DNA of 64,000 bases, from the NCBI RefSeq assembly GCF_029193575.1, contig NZ_JARGCS010000047.1, forward strand, positions 1 through 64,000, in the 5' to 3' direction. The DNA is from Pseudomonas entomophila. Its GTDB lineage: Bacteria; Pseudomonadota; Gammaproteobacteria; Pseudomonadales; Pseudomonadaceae. Of this stretch, positions 1 to 8,733 are shown in pieces. Each line of letters opens with the position of its first letter. The stretch's first letter is position 1. Both the position numbers and the translations under genes were made by a program. The notes beneath the pieces are model-generated. The model saw only the letters and a list, made by a program, of their open reading frames with translations, was not told the origin of the DNA and did not search any database.

Positions 1-1001
1 GCCGGCGGGTAGATGCTCGGGTCGCTGGTGATGTCCTTGTCGACGAACGGGGTCGCGGCCTTGTTGCCGTTCGGGAAGCGCACGGCGTTGGTGATCTCGG
101 CCATGACTTCAGGCTGCATCAGGAAGTCCATGAACTGGTAGGCGGCTTCCTTGTGCTCGGCATCCTTGGGGATGGCGACCATGTCGTAGAAGGTACCAGC
201 GCCTTCTTTCGGAATGACGTAGTCCAGCTTGACCTTGTCGCCGGCTTCGTGGGCGCGGGCCTTGGACTGCTCCAGGTCGCCCGAGTAGCCAACGGCCACG
301 CAGATGTTGCCGTTGGCCAGGTCACCGATGTACTTGGAGGAGTGGAAGTAGGTGATCGAAGGACGGACCTTCAGGAACAGCGCCTCGGCGGCGGCCAGGT
401 CTTCCTTCTTGGTGCTGTCGCTCGGCAGGCCCAGGTAGTGCAGCGCAGCCGGAAGCATTTCGGTCGGCGCGTCGAGGAAGCTCACGCCGCAGCTCTTGAG
501 CTTGGCGATGTTCTCCGGCTTGAACACGGCGTCCCACGAGTCGATCTTGTCCACGCCCAGCGCGGCCTTGACCTTCGCCGGGTTGTAGCCGATGCCGATG
601 GAGCCCCACATGTACGGGAAGGCGTGCTTGTTGCCTTTGTCGCTGGCGTCGCCGACAGCCTTGAGCAGGTCTTCGTCGAGGTTCTTCCAGTTCGGCAGCT
701 TGGAGCGGTCGAGCTCCTCATAGACACCGGCCTTGATCTGCTTGGCCAGGAAGTTGTTCGACGGCACGACGATGTCGTAGCCCGACTTGCCGGCCAGCAG
801 CTTGGCTTCCAGGGTTTCGTTGCTGTCGAAGACGTCGTACTTGACCTTGATGCCGGTCTGCTTCTCGAACTTGGCGATGGTGTCCGGCGCGATGTAGTCC
901 GACCAGTTGTAGACGTTCAGCACCTTGTCGTCAGCCTGAACAGCGGTGGCCATGGCACCCATGAGGGCTGCGGCCAGCAACGTCTTGCCCATTTTCTTCA
1001 T
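1..1001 (-). CDS. spuD: Polyamine ABC transporter periplasmic binding protein (3' end cut by window)
   Basis: Periplasmic receptor of a putrescine/spermidine importer of the PotF/SpuD/SpuE family. The protein opens with a basic KKMGK followed by an alanine-rich hydrophobic stretch, a Sec signal peptide ending near VQA at residue 23. The mature part begins LNVYNWSDYI, the PotD/PotF signature, and continues as a type 2 periplasmic binding fold. About 333 codons are visible of a usual 360-370, so the C-terminus and stop lie outside the window. The ATG at 1001 has GGAG about 11 nt upstream. It follows spuC on the same strand after 159 nt, as in the P. aeruginosa spuBCDE order, which is why I name it spuD; spuE is possible because putrescine and spermidine binders look alike at this level. 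Confidence 0.9.
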   Translation of the reverse strand, partial: MKKMGKTLLAAALMGAMATAVQADDKVLNVYNWSDYIAPDTIAKFEKQTGIKVKYDVFDSNETLEAKLLAGKSGYDIVVPSNNFLAKQIKAGVYEELDRSKLPNWKNLDEDLLKAVGDASDKGNKHAFPYMWGSIGIGYNPAKVKAALGVDKIDSWDAVFKPENIAKLKSCGVSFLDAPTEMLPAALHYLGLPSDSTKKEDLAAAEALFLKVRPSITYFHSSKYIGDLANGNICVAVGYSGDLEQSKARAHEAGDKVKLDYVIPKEGAGTFYDMVAIPKDAEHKEAAYQFMDFLMQPEVMAEITNAVRFPNGNKAATPFVDKDITSDPSIYPP

Positions 1002-1141
1002 GCGTTAATGCTCCAGAATTTTTTAGTAGCCATCTGTTCAGCAGCCAGGTCCCGCAGGGCGACTGGAACAGCCGCTAGTCTGGCAAGTTACGAGGCGCGG
1101 TTTCAAGAAAACCAAGGGCCTCGCCACCACTTAATGTCGCA

Positions 1142-1156
1142 TTGCTAGCCTAGCAA
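1142..1156. promoter_or_regulatory. 15-bp perfect palindrome between spuC and spuD
   Basis: TTGCTAG-C-CTAGCAA lies five bases past the spuC stop codon and about 140 nt before the spuD start. There is no T-run beside it, so it is not a standard intrinsic terminator. It could be an operator for spuD or an mRNA hairpin that lowers or stabilises the distal message; function unknown. Confidence 0.35.
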
Positions 1157-1160
1157 ACGC

Positions 1161-2522
1161 TCAGCGTATCGCTTCGAGGGTCAGGTCCAGGCACTTGCGC
1201 GCCTTTTCCACCAGTTCATCGACCTCTTCGCGGCTGATCACCAGCGGCGGCGCGATGATCATGGTGTCACCGACCGCGCGCATGATCAGGCCATTGTCGA
1301 AGCAGAAGTTGCGGCAGACCATGCCCACGCCCTTGCCTTCGTAACGGCTGCGGGTCGCCTTGTCCTTGACCAGCTCGATCGCGCCGAGCAGGCCCAGGCC
1401 GCGCACCTCGCCCACCAGCGGGTGGTCCTGCAGCTCACGCAGGCGTTTTTGCAAGTACGGTGCCACTTCCTCGCGGGCGCGTTCGATGATCTTCTCGTCA
1501 CGCAGGATCCGCAGGTTTTCCAGCCCCACCGCCGCCGCCACCGGGTGGCCGGAGTAGGTGAAGCCGTGGTTGAAATCGCCACCTTCGCTGAGCACCTTGG
1601 CCACCTTGTCACGGACGATCACGCCCCCCATGGGGATGTAGCCGGAAGTCAGGCCCTTGGCGATGGTCATCAGGTCGGGCGCAAGGCCGTAGTAGTCGGA
1701 GCCGAACCACTCGCCGGTACGACCGAACCCGCAGATCACCTCGTCGGCGACGAACAGGATGTCGTACTTGGCGAGGATCTCCTTGACCTTCGGCCAGTAG
1801 CTATCCGGCGGGATGATCACCCCGCCGGCGCCCTGGATCGGCTCGGCGATGAAGGCGGCGACGTTGTCCTCGCCGACTTCCAGGATCTTGCGCTCCAACT
1901 GCTCGGCGGCCCACACACCGAACTGCTCGGGGGTCATGTCGCCGCCTTCGCCGAACCAATAAGGCTGCGGGATGTGCACGATGCCAGGGATCGGCAAGCC
2001 GCCCTGCTCATGCATGCCGCTCATGCCGCCCAGGCTTGCGCCAGCGACGGTGGAGCCGTGGTAGCCGTTGACCCGGCCGATGATCGTCTGCTTGTGCGGC
2101 TTGCCCTTGAGCGCCCAGTAATGGCGGACCATGCGCAGCACGGTGTCGTTGCCCTCGGAGCCGGAACCGGTGAAGAACACGTGGCTCATGCCCTCGGGCG
2201 CCACGTCGGTGATCGCCTTGGCCAGCTCCAGCGCGGGCGGGTGAGCGGTCTGGAAGAACAGGTTGTAGTACGGCAGTTCGCGCATCTGCTTCTCGGCCGC
2301 CTGCACCAGCTCTTCACGGCCATAGCCGACCGCCACGCACCACAGGCCGGCCATGCCGTCGAGGATCTTGTGGCCCTCGCTGTCCCACAAATGCACACCC
2401 TGGGCCTTGGTGATGATCCGCGGCCCCTTCGCCTTCAGCTGCTTGTAGTCGCTGAAGGGTGCCAGGTGGTGCTCGCCGCTCAGGTTCTGCCATTCACGGG
2501 TTTGCGGGTTGTTGACGCTCAT
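1161..2522 (-). CDS. spuC: Putrescine/polyamine:pyruvate aminotransferase
   Basis: A class III PLP-dependent aminotransferase of 453 aa that transfers the amino group of putrescine or related diamines to pyruvate, a cytoplasmic first step of polyamine breakdown. Visible marks are the FTGSGSEGNDTVLRM cofactor-phosphate loop, NGYHGSTVAGASLGG, FVADEVICGFGRTG, and the Schiff-base lysine in TIAKGLTSGY near residue 289. The reading frame extends four codons upstream, but the ATG at 2522 (MSVNNPQ) has GGAG eight bases ahead and matches the family start. It sits 48 nt after spuB, so the two are probably cotranscribed. The close match of the N-terminal half to the SpuC pattern favours this over a generic omega-aminotransferase. 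Confidence 0.93.
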   Translation of the reverse strand: MSVNNPQTREWQNLSGEHHLAPFSDYKQLKAKGPRIITKAQGVHLWDSEGHKILDGMAGLWCVAVGYGREELVQAAEKQMRELPYYNLFFQTAHPPALELAKAITDVAPEGMSHVFFTGSGSEGNDTVLRMVRHYWALKGKPHKQTIIGRVNGYHGSTVAGASLGGMSGMHEQGGLPIPGIVHIPQPYWFGEGGDMTPEQFGVWAAEQLERKILEVGEDNVAAFIAEPIQGAGGVIIPPDSYWPKVKEILAKYDILFVADEVICGFGRTGEWFGSDYYGLAPDLMTIAKGLTSGYIPMGGVIVRDKVAKVLSEGGDFNHGFTYSGHPVAAAVGLENLRILRDEKIIERAREEVAPYLQKRLRELQDHPLVGEVRGLGLLGAIELVKDKATRSRYEGKGVGMVCRNFCFDNGLIMRAVGDTMIIAPPLVISREEVDELVEKARKCLDLTLEAIR

Positions 2523-2570
2523 CTGCTTCTCCACTATCCAACGGCCGCCATCACGCGGCCACAGGGTTGA

Positions 2571-3929
2571 TCACACGGCAAACAGCAGGAACTCACGCTC
2601 CCAGGAGCTGATGACGCGTTTGAAGTTTTCATGTTCGGCGCGTTTGGTGGCGACGTAGCCGGTGATGAACTTCTTGCCCAGGTACTGCGCCAGTGCCTGG
2701 CTGTTCTCCATGCGCTCCAGGGCGTCCTCGATGGTCAGCGGCAGGCGCAGGTTGCGGCGCTCGTAGCCACGCCCCTGGACCGGCGCGCTGGCCTCGATGC
2801 CCTCGACCATGCCGATGTAGCCGCACAGCAGGCTGGCGGCGATCGCCAGGTAGGGGTTGGCGTCGGCGCCCGGCAGGCGGTTCTCGACGCGGCGGTTCTG
2901 CGGGCCGGCATCCGGCACGCGCAGGCCCACGGTGCGGTTCTCCTCGCCCCACTCGACGTTCACCGGCGCCGAGGTGTCGGGCAGGAAGCGGCGGAACGAG
3001 TTGACGTTCGGCGCGAACAGCGGCAACGCCTCGGGGATGAGCTTCTGCAGGCCGCCGATGTGGTGCAGGAACAGCGTGCTCATGCTGCCGTCTTCATTGG
3101 AGAAGATGTTCTTGCCAGTGGCGATGTCGATCACGCTCTGGTGCAGGTGCATCGCACTGCCCGGCTCGCCGGTCATGGGCTTGGCCATGAAGGTGGCGGC
3201 CACGTTGTGCTTGAGCGCGGCCTCGCGCATGGTGCGCTTGAACACCAGGATCTGGTCGGCCAGGTGCAGCGCGTCGCCGTGACGGAAGTTGATCTCCATC
3301 TGCGCCGTGCCGTCTTCGTGGATCAGCGTGTCGAGGTCCAGCTGTTGCAGTTCGCACCAGTCGTAGACGTCCTCGAACAGCGGGTCGAATTCGTTGGCGG
3401 CCTCGATGGAGAACGACTGGCGGCCGGTCTCCGGGCGGCCGGAGCGGCCCACTGGCGGCTGCAGCGGGAAGTCCGGGTCTTCGCTGCGCTTGGTCAGGTA
3501 GAACTCCATCTCGGGCGCGACGATCGGCTGCCAGCCTTTGTCGGCGTAGAGCTTGAGGACTTTCTTCAGCACGTTGCGCGGCGACAGCTCGACCGGGTTG
3601 CCCTTCTTGTCGTAGGTGTCGTGGATCACCTGGGCGGTCGGCTCGATGGCCCAAGGGACGAGGAACACGGCGTCCTGATCGGGGCGGCAGATCATGTCGA
3701 TGTCGGCCGGGTCGAGCAGTTCGTAATAGATGTCGTCGTCGACGTAGTCGCCGGTCACAGTTTGCAACAAAACGCTTTCGGGCAAGCGCATGCCTTTTTC
3801 GGCGATGAACTTGTTGGTCGGCGAGATCTTGCCGCGGGTGATGCCGGTCAGGTCGCTGATCAGGCATTCGACTTCGGTGATCTTGTGCTCTTTCAACCAA
3901 TCGGTGAGCTGGTCGAGGTTGTTACTCAT
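2571..3929 (-). CDS. spuB: Gamma-glutamylputrescine synthetase (glutamine synthetase family)
   Basis: A glutamine-synthetase-fold ligase of 452 aa that joins glutamate to putrescine using ATP (PuuA/SpuB type). The N-terminal beta-grasp region carries SDLTGITRGK. The catalytic region shows APEMEFYLT, the conserved GSAMHLHQS loop, NSFRRF and NRTVGLRVPD with the arginines that bind phosphate and glutamate, followed by RRVENRLPGADANPYLAIAA. The ATG at 3929 has GAGG seven bases upstream. It heads the minus-strand spu run and is divergent from a second, only partly similar family member, spuI. A spuA-type gamma-glutamyl-GABA hydrolase, found next to spuB in P. aeruginosa, is not here. Biosynthetic GlnA is excluded by gene context and the N-terminal sequence. 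Confidence 0.92.
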   Translation of the reverse strand: MSNNLDQLTDWLKEHKITEVECLISDLTGITRGKISPTNKFIAEKGMRLPESVLLQTVTGDYVDDDIYYELLDPADIDMICRPDQDAVFLVPWAIEPTAQVIHDTYDKKGNPVELSPRNVLKKVLKLYADKGWQPIVAPEMEFYLTKRSEDPDFPLQPPVGRSGRPETGRQSFSIEAANEFDPLFEDVYDWCELQQLDLDTLIHEDGTAQMEINFRHGDALHLADQILVFKRTMREAALKHNVAATFMAKPMTGEPGSAMHLHQSVIDIATGKNIFSNEDGSMSTLFLHHIGGLQKLIPEALPLFAPNVNSFRRFLPDTSAPVNVEWGEENRTVGLRVPDAGPQNRRVENRLPGADANPYLAIAASLLCGYIGMVEGIEASAPVQGRGYERRNLRLPLTIEDALERMENSQALAQYLGKKFITGYVATKRAEHENFKRVISSWEREFLLFAV

Positions 3930-4597
3930 AAATACCTCAGGAGGTAATGTGGCCCGGTCAATGGTGAACGGGCGCTACTGACGCCTGGCGTCGCTCAAGG
4001 ACGGCGCGCTCGGCACCGCGGGGCCGGCGAAGGCCCGCGCCTTGATTCTGGATGGAGTGGATTGCTAAAGCAAAAACCCCGGCGCAGGTCGACAGTGGAT
4101 ACACGCCATGGGCGGGTGTCCGTAACGAAAGCAAAGGGCAGGAAGGAAGAAAAGCGTGCAGTAAACTGCTACGGGGCATGGGCTGACTGTGCCGCGCGTC
4201 AATTATTGCGGCCAGTTGGCTCCAAGAGGGGACCCAGCGCGCGATGGCCTTTCGACAGGCGGTGAAAATACCTGACTGCGCGGCGTAGGCGGCGCGTTCA
4301 GGTCGCGGCAAGCGGACCATGTGACCCTCGTATTATTACTGTTATGGGTTGAGACCGAGCTTAGCGTCGTTCATTTTTTTTCACAACACCTCCGTAAAAA
4401 ATAAAAGACGCTTCGTCCGAGATAGCCCTTCACAGTGAAAATAGCGGATAATGCGACGCCCCGATATGCAGCAAAAACGCCGCCGGCGTGCCATTTCAGG
4501 GCATCAGGGAGTTGGCTTGACATCACTATGGCTTTTCGATTGACTGGTCTTGCAAGCCCCCCTTGATTGATATTTTTAACAACAAAGGTGTTGCATC
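3930..4597. promoter_or_regulatory. 668-bp divergent intergenic region of spuB and spuI
   Basis: No convincing gene lies here; the minus-strand frame at 3958-4320 has no homology I recognise and begins in low-complexity arginine-rich sequence. The half next to spuI (about 4321-4597) is clearly more AT-rich than the flanking genes. It holds TTCACAGTGAA, a perfect 11-bp palindrome at 4429-4439, and TTGACA at 4517-4522 as a possible -35 for spuI with only a weak -10 beyond it. AAAGGTG stands ahead of the spuI ATG. Polyamine-responsive control of both directions is likely from the gene content but is not proved by a recognisable operator. Confidence 0.5.
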
Positions 4598-5974
4598 ATG
4601 TCGGTACCCCCGCGTGCCGTTCAGCTTAACGAAGCGAACGCGTTCCTTAAGGAACATCCTGAGGTTCTCTACGTTGACCTTCTGATTGCAGATATGAATG
4701 GTGTGGTGCGTGGCAAGCGCATCGAGCGCACCAGCCTCCACAAGGTTTACGAGAAAGGCATCAACCTGCCTGCCTCCCTCTTCGCCCTGGACATCAACGG
4801 CTCGACCGTCGAAAGCACGGGCCTTGGCCTGGACATCGGCGATGCCGACCGTATCTGCTACCCGATCCCCGACACTCTCTCCAACGAGCCCTGGCAGAAG
4901 CGCCCGACCGCCCAGCTGCTGATGACCATGCACGAGCTCGAAGGAGAGCCGTTCTTCGCCGACCCGCGAGAAGTGCTGCGTCAGGTGGTGAGCAAGTTCA
5001 CCGAAATGGGCCTGACCATCTGCGCCGCCTTCGAACTGGAGTTCTACCTGATCGACCAGGAGAACGTGAACGGCCGCCCACAGCCGCCACGCTCCCCGAT
5101 TTCCGGCAAGCGCCCGCAGTCGACCCAGGTGTACCTGATCGACGACCTCGACGAATACGCCGACTGCCTGCAGGACATCCTGGAAGGCGCCAAGGAGCAG
5201 GGCATCCCGGCCGACGCGATCGTCAAGGAAAGCGCCCCGGCGCAGTTCGAAGTCAACCTGCACCATGTCGCCGACCCGCTGAAGGCCTGTGACTACGCGG
5301 TGCTGCTCAAGCGCCTGATCAAGAACATCGCCTACGACCATGAAATGGACACCACCTTCATGGCCAAGCCCTACCCGGGCCAGGCAGGCAACGGCCTCCA
5401 TGTGCACATCTCCGTGCTGGACAAAGATGGCAACAACATCTTCACCAGCGAGGATCCCGAGCAGAACGCCGCGCTACGTCACGCTGTCGGCGGTGTGCTC
5501 GAGACCCTGCCCGCGTCGATGGCGTTCCTCTGCCCGAACGTCAACTCGTACCGCCGTTTCGGCGCCCAGTTCTACGTGCCGAACGCGCCGAGCTGGGGCC
5601 TGGACAACCGCACCGTGGCCCTGCGCGTGCCGACCGGCTCGCCCGACGCCGTGCGCATCGAGCACCGCGTGGCCGGTGCCGACGCCAACCCGTACCTGAT
5701 GATGGCCGCCGTGCTGGCCGGTGTGCACCATGGCCTGACCAACAAGGTCGAGCCGGGTGAGCCGATCGAAGGCAACTCGTACGAGCAGCTGGAGCAGAGC
5801 CTGCCGAACAACCTGCGCGATGCCCTGCGCGAGCTGGACGACAGCGAAATCCTGAACAAGTACATCGATCCGAAGTACATCGACATCTTCGTCGCGTGCA
5901 AGGAGAGCGAGCTGGAAGAGTTCGAGCATTCGATCTCCGACCTCGAGTACAACTGGTACCTGCATACCGTGTGA
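4598..5974 (+). CDS. spuI: Gamma-glutamylputrescine synthetase, second copy
   Basis: A 458-aa glutamine-synthetase-family enzyme. The N-terminal VDLLIADMNGVVRGKRIER and the catalytic CAAFELEFYLID, NGLHVHISVLD, NSYRRFGAQFYVP, NRTVALRVPTG and RIEHRVAGADANPYLMMAA segments place it with PuuA/SpuI, acting on putrescine or another amine and glutamate. It differs substantially from SpuB across the region, so the pair is not a recent duplication and may have different amine preferences. The ATG at 4598 is preceded by AAAGGTG. The gene is followed directly by a strong hairpin, so it is probably monocistronic. The substrate assignment is inference from family and the neighbouring spu operon. Confidence 0.9.
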   Translation: MSVPPRAVQLNEANAFLKEHPEVLYVDLLIADMNGVVRGKRIERTSLHKVYEKGINLPASLFALDINGSTVESTGLGLDIGDADRICYPIPDTLSNEPWQKRPTAQLLMTMHELEGEPFFADPREVLRQVVSKFTEMGLTICAAFELEFYLIDQENVNGRPQPPRSPISGKRPQSTQVYLIDDLDEYADCLQDILEGAKEQGIPADAIVKESAPAQFEVNLHHVADPLKACDYAVLLKRLIKNIAYDHEMDTTFMAKPYPGQAGNGLHVHISVLDKDGNNIFTSEDPEQNAALRHAVGGVLETLPASMAFLCPNVNSYRRFGAQFYVPNAPSWGLDNRTVALRVPTGSPDAVRIEHRVAGADANPYLMMAAVLAGVHHGLTNKVEPGEPIEGNSYEQLEQSLPNNLRDALRELDDSEILNKYIDPKYIDIFVACKESELEEFEHSISDLEYNWYLHTV

Positions 5975-5979
5975 ATGAA

Positions 5980-6008
5980 AACGCCGCCCCTTGGGGCGGC
6001 GTTTTTCA
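5980..6008. terminator. Bidirectional intrinsic terminator between spuI and argA
   Basis: Arms 5980-5990 and 5993-6003 form an 11-bp perfect GC-rich stem (AACGCCGCCCC and its complement) followed on the plus strand by a T-run. The A-run on the left arm gives a T-run on the minus strand, so it can also serve argA, whose stop is at 6043. Confidence 0.9.
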
Positions 6009-6042
6009 TTGGGTCTTGCCCCGCGATAGCGGCGGCACTGGC

Positions 6043-7341
6043 TTACAACGACTTCTCGAAAATCTTCGAATTGCGCTGGTAGTTGTACAACGACGCCCGC
6101 GCCGCCGGCAGCCGCTCCACACCGCTGGGCGCGAACCCCCGCTCACGGAACCAGTGCGCCGTGCGGGTGGTCAGCACGAACAGGGTATTGAGCCCCATCT
6201 GCCGCGCCCGCGCCTCGATGCGTTCGAGCAACTCATCGCCGCGCCCGCCATGACGGTACTCAGGGTTCACCGCCAAACACGCCAGCTCCCCCGCCTCGGA
6301 ATCGGCAATCGGGTACAACGCCGCACAGGCGATGATCATGCCCTCGCGCTCGACCACGCTGAACTGCTCGATCTCACGCTCCAGCACCTCGCGCGAACGG
6401 CGCACCAGGATGCCTTGCTCCTCCAGCGGGCTGATCAGCTCCAGCAGGCCACCGACATCGTCGATGGTCGCCTCGCGCACCACTTCGAACTGCTCCTGGG
6501 ACACCAGCGTACCGCCACCGCCGCGAGTGAACAGCTCGGTCAACAGCGCGCCATCCTCGGCATAGCTGACGATATGGCTACGCGCGACCCCGCCCTTGCA
6601 GGCCTCGGCGGCGGCATCCAGCAGCTCACCCTGGTAGTCGCTGCCCAGGCGTTGCAAGTGCGCGGGCACCTGCTGCGGGCGCAGCTCGCGCACCAGCTTG
6701 CCCTGCTCGTCCAGCAGGCCCGGCGCGGCGCCGAACAGCAGCAGTTTGTCGGCGCCCAGCTCGATGGCGGCGCGGGTGGCCACGTCTTCGCAGGCCAGGT
6801 TGAAGATCTCGCCCGTGGGCGAATAACCCAGCGGCGACAGCAACACGATGGAACGCTCGTCGAGCAGGCGGTTGATGCCTTTGCGGTCGACCCGGCGTAC
6901 TTCGCCGGTATGGTGGTAGTCGACGCCCTCGAGCACACCGATCGGCCGCGCGGTGACCAGGTTGCCCGAGGCCACGCGCAGGCGCGAACCCTGCATCGGC
7001 GAAGCGGCCATGTCCATCGACAGGCGCGCCTCGATGGCCAGGCGCAGCGCGCCCACCGCGTCGATCACGCAATCCAAGGTGGCCGCATCGGTGATGCGCA
7101 ACCCATGGTGGTAGTGCGGGGTCAGGCCACGGGCGGCCAGACGGCTTTCGATCTGCGGCCGCGAACCGTGCACCAGCACCAGGCGCACACCGAGGCTGTG
7201 CAGCAGCACCAGGTCGTGGACGATGTTGCCGAAGTTGGGATGTTCCACGCCATCGCCGGGCAGCATGACCACGAAGGTGCAGTCCCGGTGGGCGTTGATG
7301 TAGGGAGAGGCATGACGCAGCCAGTTGACGTAATCGGGCAT
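6043..7341 (-). CDS. argA: N-acetylglutamate synthase
   Basis: A 432-aa bifunctional-fold enzyme that acetylates glutamate with acetyl-CoA, the first step of arginine synthesis. An amino-acid-kinase-like domain fills roughly residues 1-290 (VVMLPGDGVEHPNFGNI, LVLVHGSRPQIESRL), where arginine feedback is sensed in this family. A GNAT acetyltransferase domain follows (residues about 295-432) with LAVNPEYRHGGRGDELL as the acetyl-CoA loop and FVLTTRTAHWFRERGF. An upstream in-frame ATG would add 15 residues, but MPDYVNWLRHASPYIN is the family start. It lies 126 nt downstream of argE on the same strand, so the two arginine genes may share a transcript. Confidence 0.95.
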   Translation of the reverse strand: MPDYVNWLRHASPYINAHRDCTFVVMLPGDGVEHPNFGNIVHDLVLLHSLGVRLVLVHGSRPQIESRLAARGLTPHYHHGLRITDAATLDCVIDAVGALRLAIEARLSMDMAASPMQGSRLRVASGNLVTARPIGVLEGVDYHHTGEVRRVDRKGINRLLDERSIVLLSPLGYSPTGEIFNLACEDVATRAAIELGADKLLLFGAAPGLLDEQGKLVRELRPQQVPAHLQRLGSDYQGELLDAAAEACKGGVARSHIVSYAEDGALLTELFTRGGGGTLVSQEQFEVVREATIDDVGGLLELISPLEEQGILVRRSREVLEREIEQFSVVEREGMIIACAALYPIADSEAGELACLAVNPEYRHGGRGDELLERIEARARQMGLNTLFVLTTRTAHWFRERGFAPSGVERLPAARASLYNYQRNSKIFEKSL

Positions 7342-7467
7342 GACAGGGCCTGTGGATAAGTGAACGAGAACGGTGAAGGCGCACAACGTTCGAAAGTCAT
7401 CGTCGGAACAGGCTTGCGGTCACGCGCGGTCTCCTCATAGGCAGGAACGAATCAGGGCAATGGACGT

Positions 7468-8610
7468 TTAACTGAGGCAATAGTGCCGGATCAGGTCACG
7501 CAATAGACGCACGGTAGGCTCGATTCGTGACATTTCAAGGTACTCGCCCGGCTGGTGCGCGCAGCTGATGTCGCCGGGGCCGAGCACGATGGTCTGGCAG
7601 CCAAGCTGCTGAAGATAAGGCGCTTCGGTGCCAAAGGCCACCGATTCGGCGCGGTGGCCGGTGAGGCGCTCGGCCAACTGCACCAATTCAGCGTCGGCGC
7701 TTTGCTCGAACGGCGGCACTTCGGGGAACAGCGGCGCGTAGTCGATGCGCACATCATGGCGCTCGGCCAGGGGCACCAGCTTCTCGCGGATCGCCGCGCG
7801 CAGCTGCGCCGGGTCCATGCCTGGCAGGGGGCGCAGGTCGAACTCCAGGGCGCATTGGCCGCAGATGCGGTTGGGGTTGTCGCCGCCGTGGATGCAGCCG
7901 AAGTTCATCGTCGGCGTCGGCACCGTGAACTGCGCGTTGCGGTACGTCTGCTGCCACTGCTGGCGCAGGCCCATCAGCTCGCCCATCACCGCGTGCATGG
8001 CCTCCATGGCGCTGCGGCCGAGGGTCGGATCCGACGAATGGCCGCTGCGCCCGAGAATCTCGATGCGTTCCATGAGGATGCCCTTGTGCATGCGGATCGG
8101 TTTCAGCCCGGTGGGCTCGCCGATCACCGCCGCCCGCCCGAGCGGCGCGCCGGCCTCAGCCAACGCGCGAGCGCCGGACATCGAGCTTTCCTCGTCGCAG
8201 GTGGCGAGGATCAGCAGTGGCTGCTTGAAGCCGTGCTCCAGCAGCGGCAACACGGCCTCGATCACCAAGGCGAAGAAGCCTTTCATGTCGCAGCTGCCCA
8301 GGCCCACCCAGCGGCCATCCACCTCGGTGAGCTTGAGCGGGTCGCTGGCCCACAGCTGCGGGTCGTAGGGCACGGTATCACTGTGCCCGGCGAGCACCAG
8401 GCCGCCAGGGCCGGTGCCGCGGCTGGCGAGCAGGTTGAACTTGCCCGGCGTGACCTGCTGGATCTCACAGTCGAAGCCCAGGTCACCCAGCCAGCTGGCC
8501 AGCAGGTCGATCACCGGGCGGTTGGACTGGTCCAGCGCGGCCTGGGTGCAACTGACCGACGGGGCGGCGATCAAGGCGGCGAACTGGTCTTTCAACGACG
8601 GCAACGGCAT
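7468..8610 (-). CDS. argE: Acetylornithine deacetylase
   Basis: A 380-aa M20 zinc hydrolase that removes acetate from N-acetylornithine. Metal and catalytic residues are visible in order: LVLAGHSDTVPYD (His and Asp), GLGSCDMKGFFAL (bridging Asp), TCDEESSMSGA (general-base Glu and metal Glu), IGEPTG, and CAHQPGEYLE (C-terminal His). The dimerisation lid carries HGGDNPNRICGQ. The open frame runs far upstream, but MPLPSLKDQF at 8610 is the sensible start because the upstream part crosses a REP element and is antisense to the neighbouring triphosphatase gene. It precedes argA on the same strand. ArgE working beside a classical ArgA means ornithine can be made without acetyl recycling; whether argJ is also present cannot be seen. 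Confidence 0.94.
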   Translation of the reverse strand: MPLPSLKDQFAALIAAPSVSCTQAALDQSNRPVIDLLASWLGDLGFDCEIQQVTPGKFNLLASRGTGPGGLVLAGHSDTVPYDPQLWASDPLKLTEVDGRWVGLGSCDMKGFFALVIEAVLPLLEHGFKQPLLILATCDEESSMSGARALAEAGAPLGRAAVIGEPTGLKPIRMHKGILMERIEILGRSGHSSDPTLGRSAMEAMHAVMGELMGLRQQWQQTYRNAQFTVPTPTMNFGCIHGGDNPNRICGQCALEFDLRPLPGMDPAQLRAAIREKLVPLAERHDVRIDYAPLFPEVPPFEQSADAELVQLAERLTGHRAESVAFGTEAPYLQQLGCQTIVLGPGDISCAHQPGEYLEMSRIEPTVRLLRDLIRHYCLS

Positions 8611-8654
8611 GCGCAAATTCCTCGGAAGCGTGGGTCCATCATAACCCTGGGGCG

Positions 8655-8677
8655 TCATCGCGGGGCAAGCCCGCCCG
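8655..8677. repeat. REP element (single) between argE and the triphosphatase gene
   Basis: A single copy of the species REP core CGGGGCAAGCCCGCC, imperfectly palindromic, in the 123-bp divergent gap. It leaves little room for promoters of both genes. Confidence 0.75.
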
Positions 8678-8733
8678 GTCACTGCCCGACTCCTGTAGAC
8701 TGCCCCCAAACGATGCCCTCCTTCGAGCCCGCG

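Noticed and set aside
153..1148. 331-codon plus-strand frame at the left edge
   Set aside because: Antisense to the polyamine binding protein, which has a clear signal peptide and family sequence.
3958..4320. 120-codon minus-strand frame in the spuB-spuI gap
   Set aside because: No ribosome site or conserved pattern, arginine/alanine/proline-rich, and within a region better read as regulatory.
4500..4560. Sigma-54 promoter for spuI
   Set aside because: GGC and TGC elements are present but not at the required 24/12 spacing with GG and GC invariant pairs.
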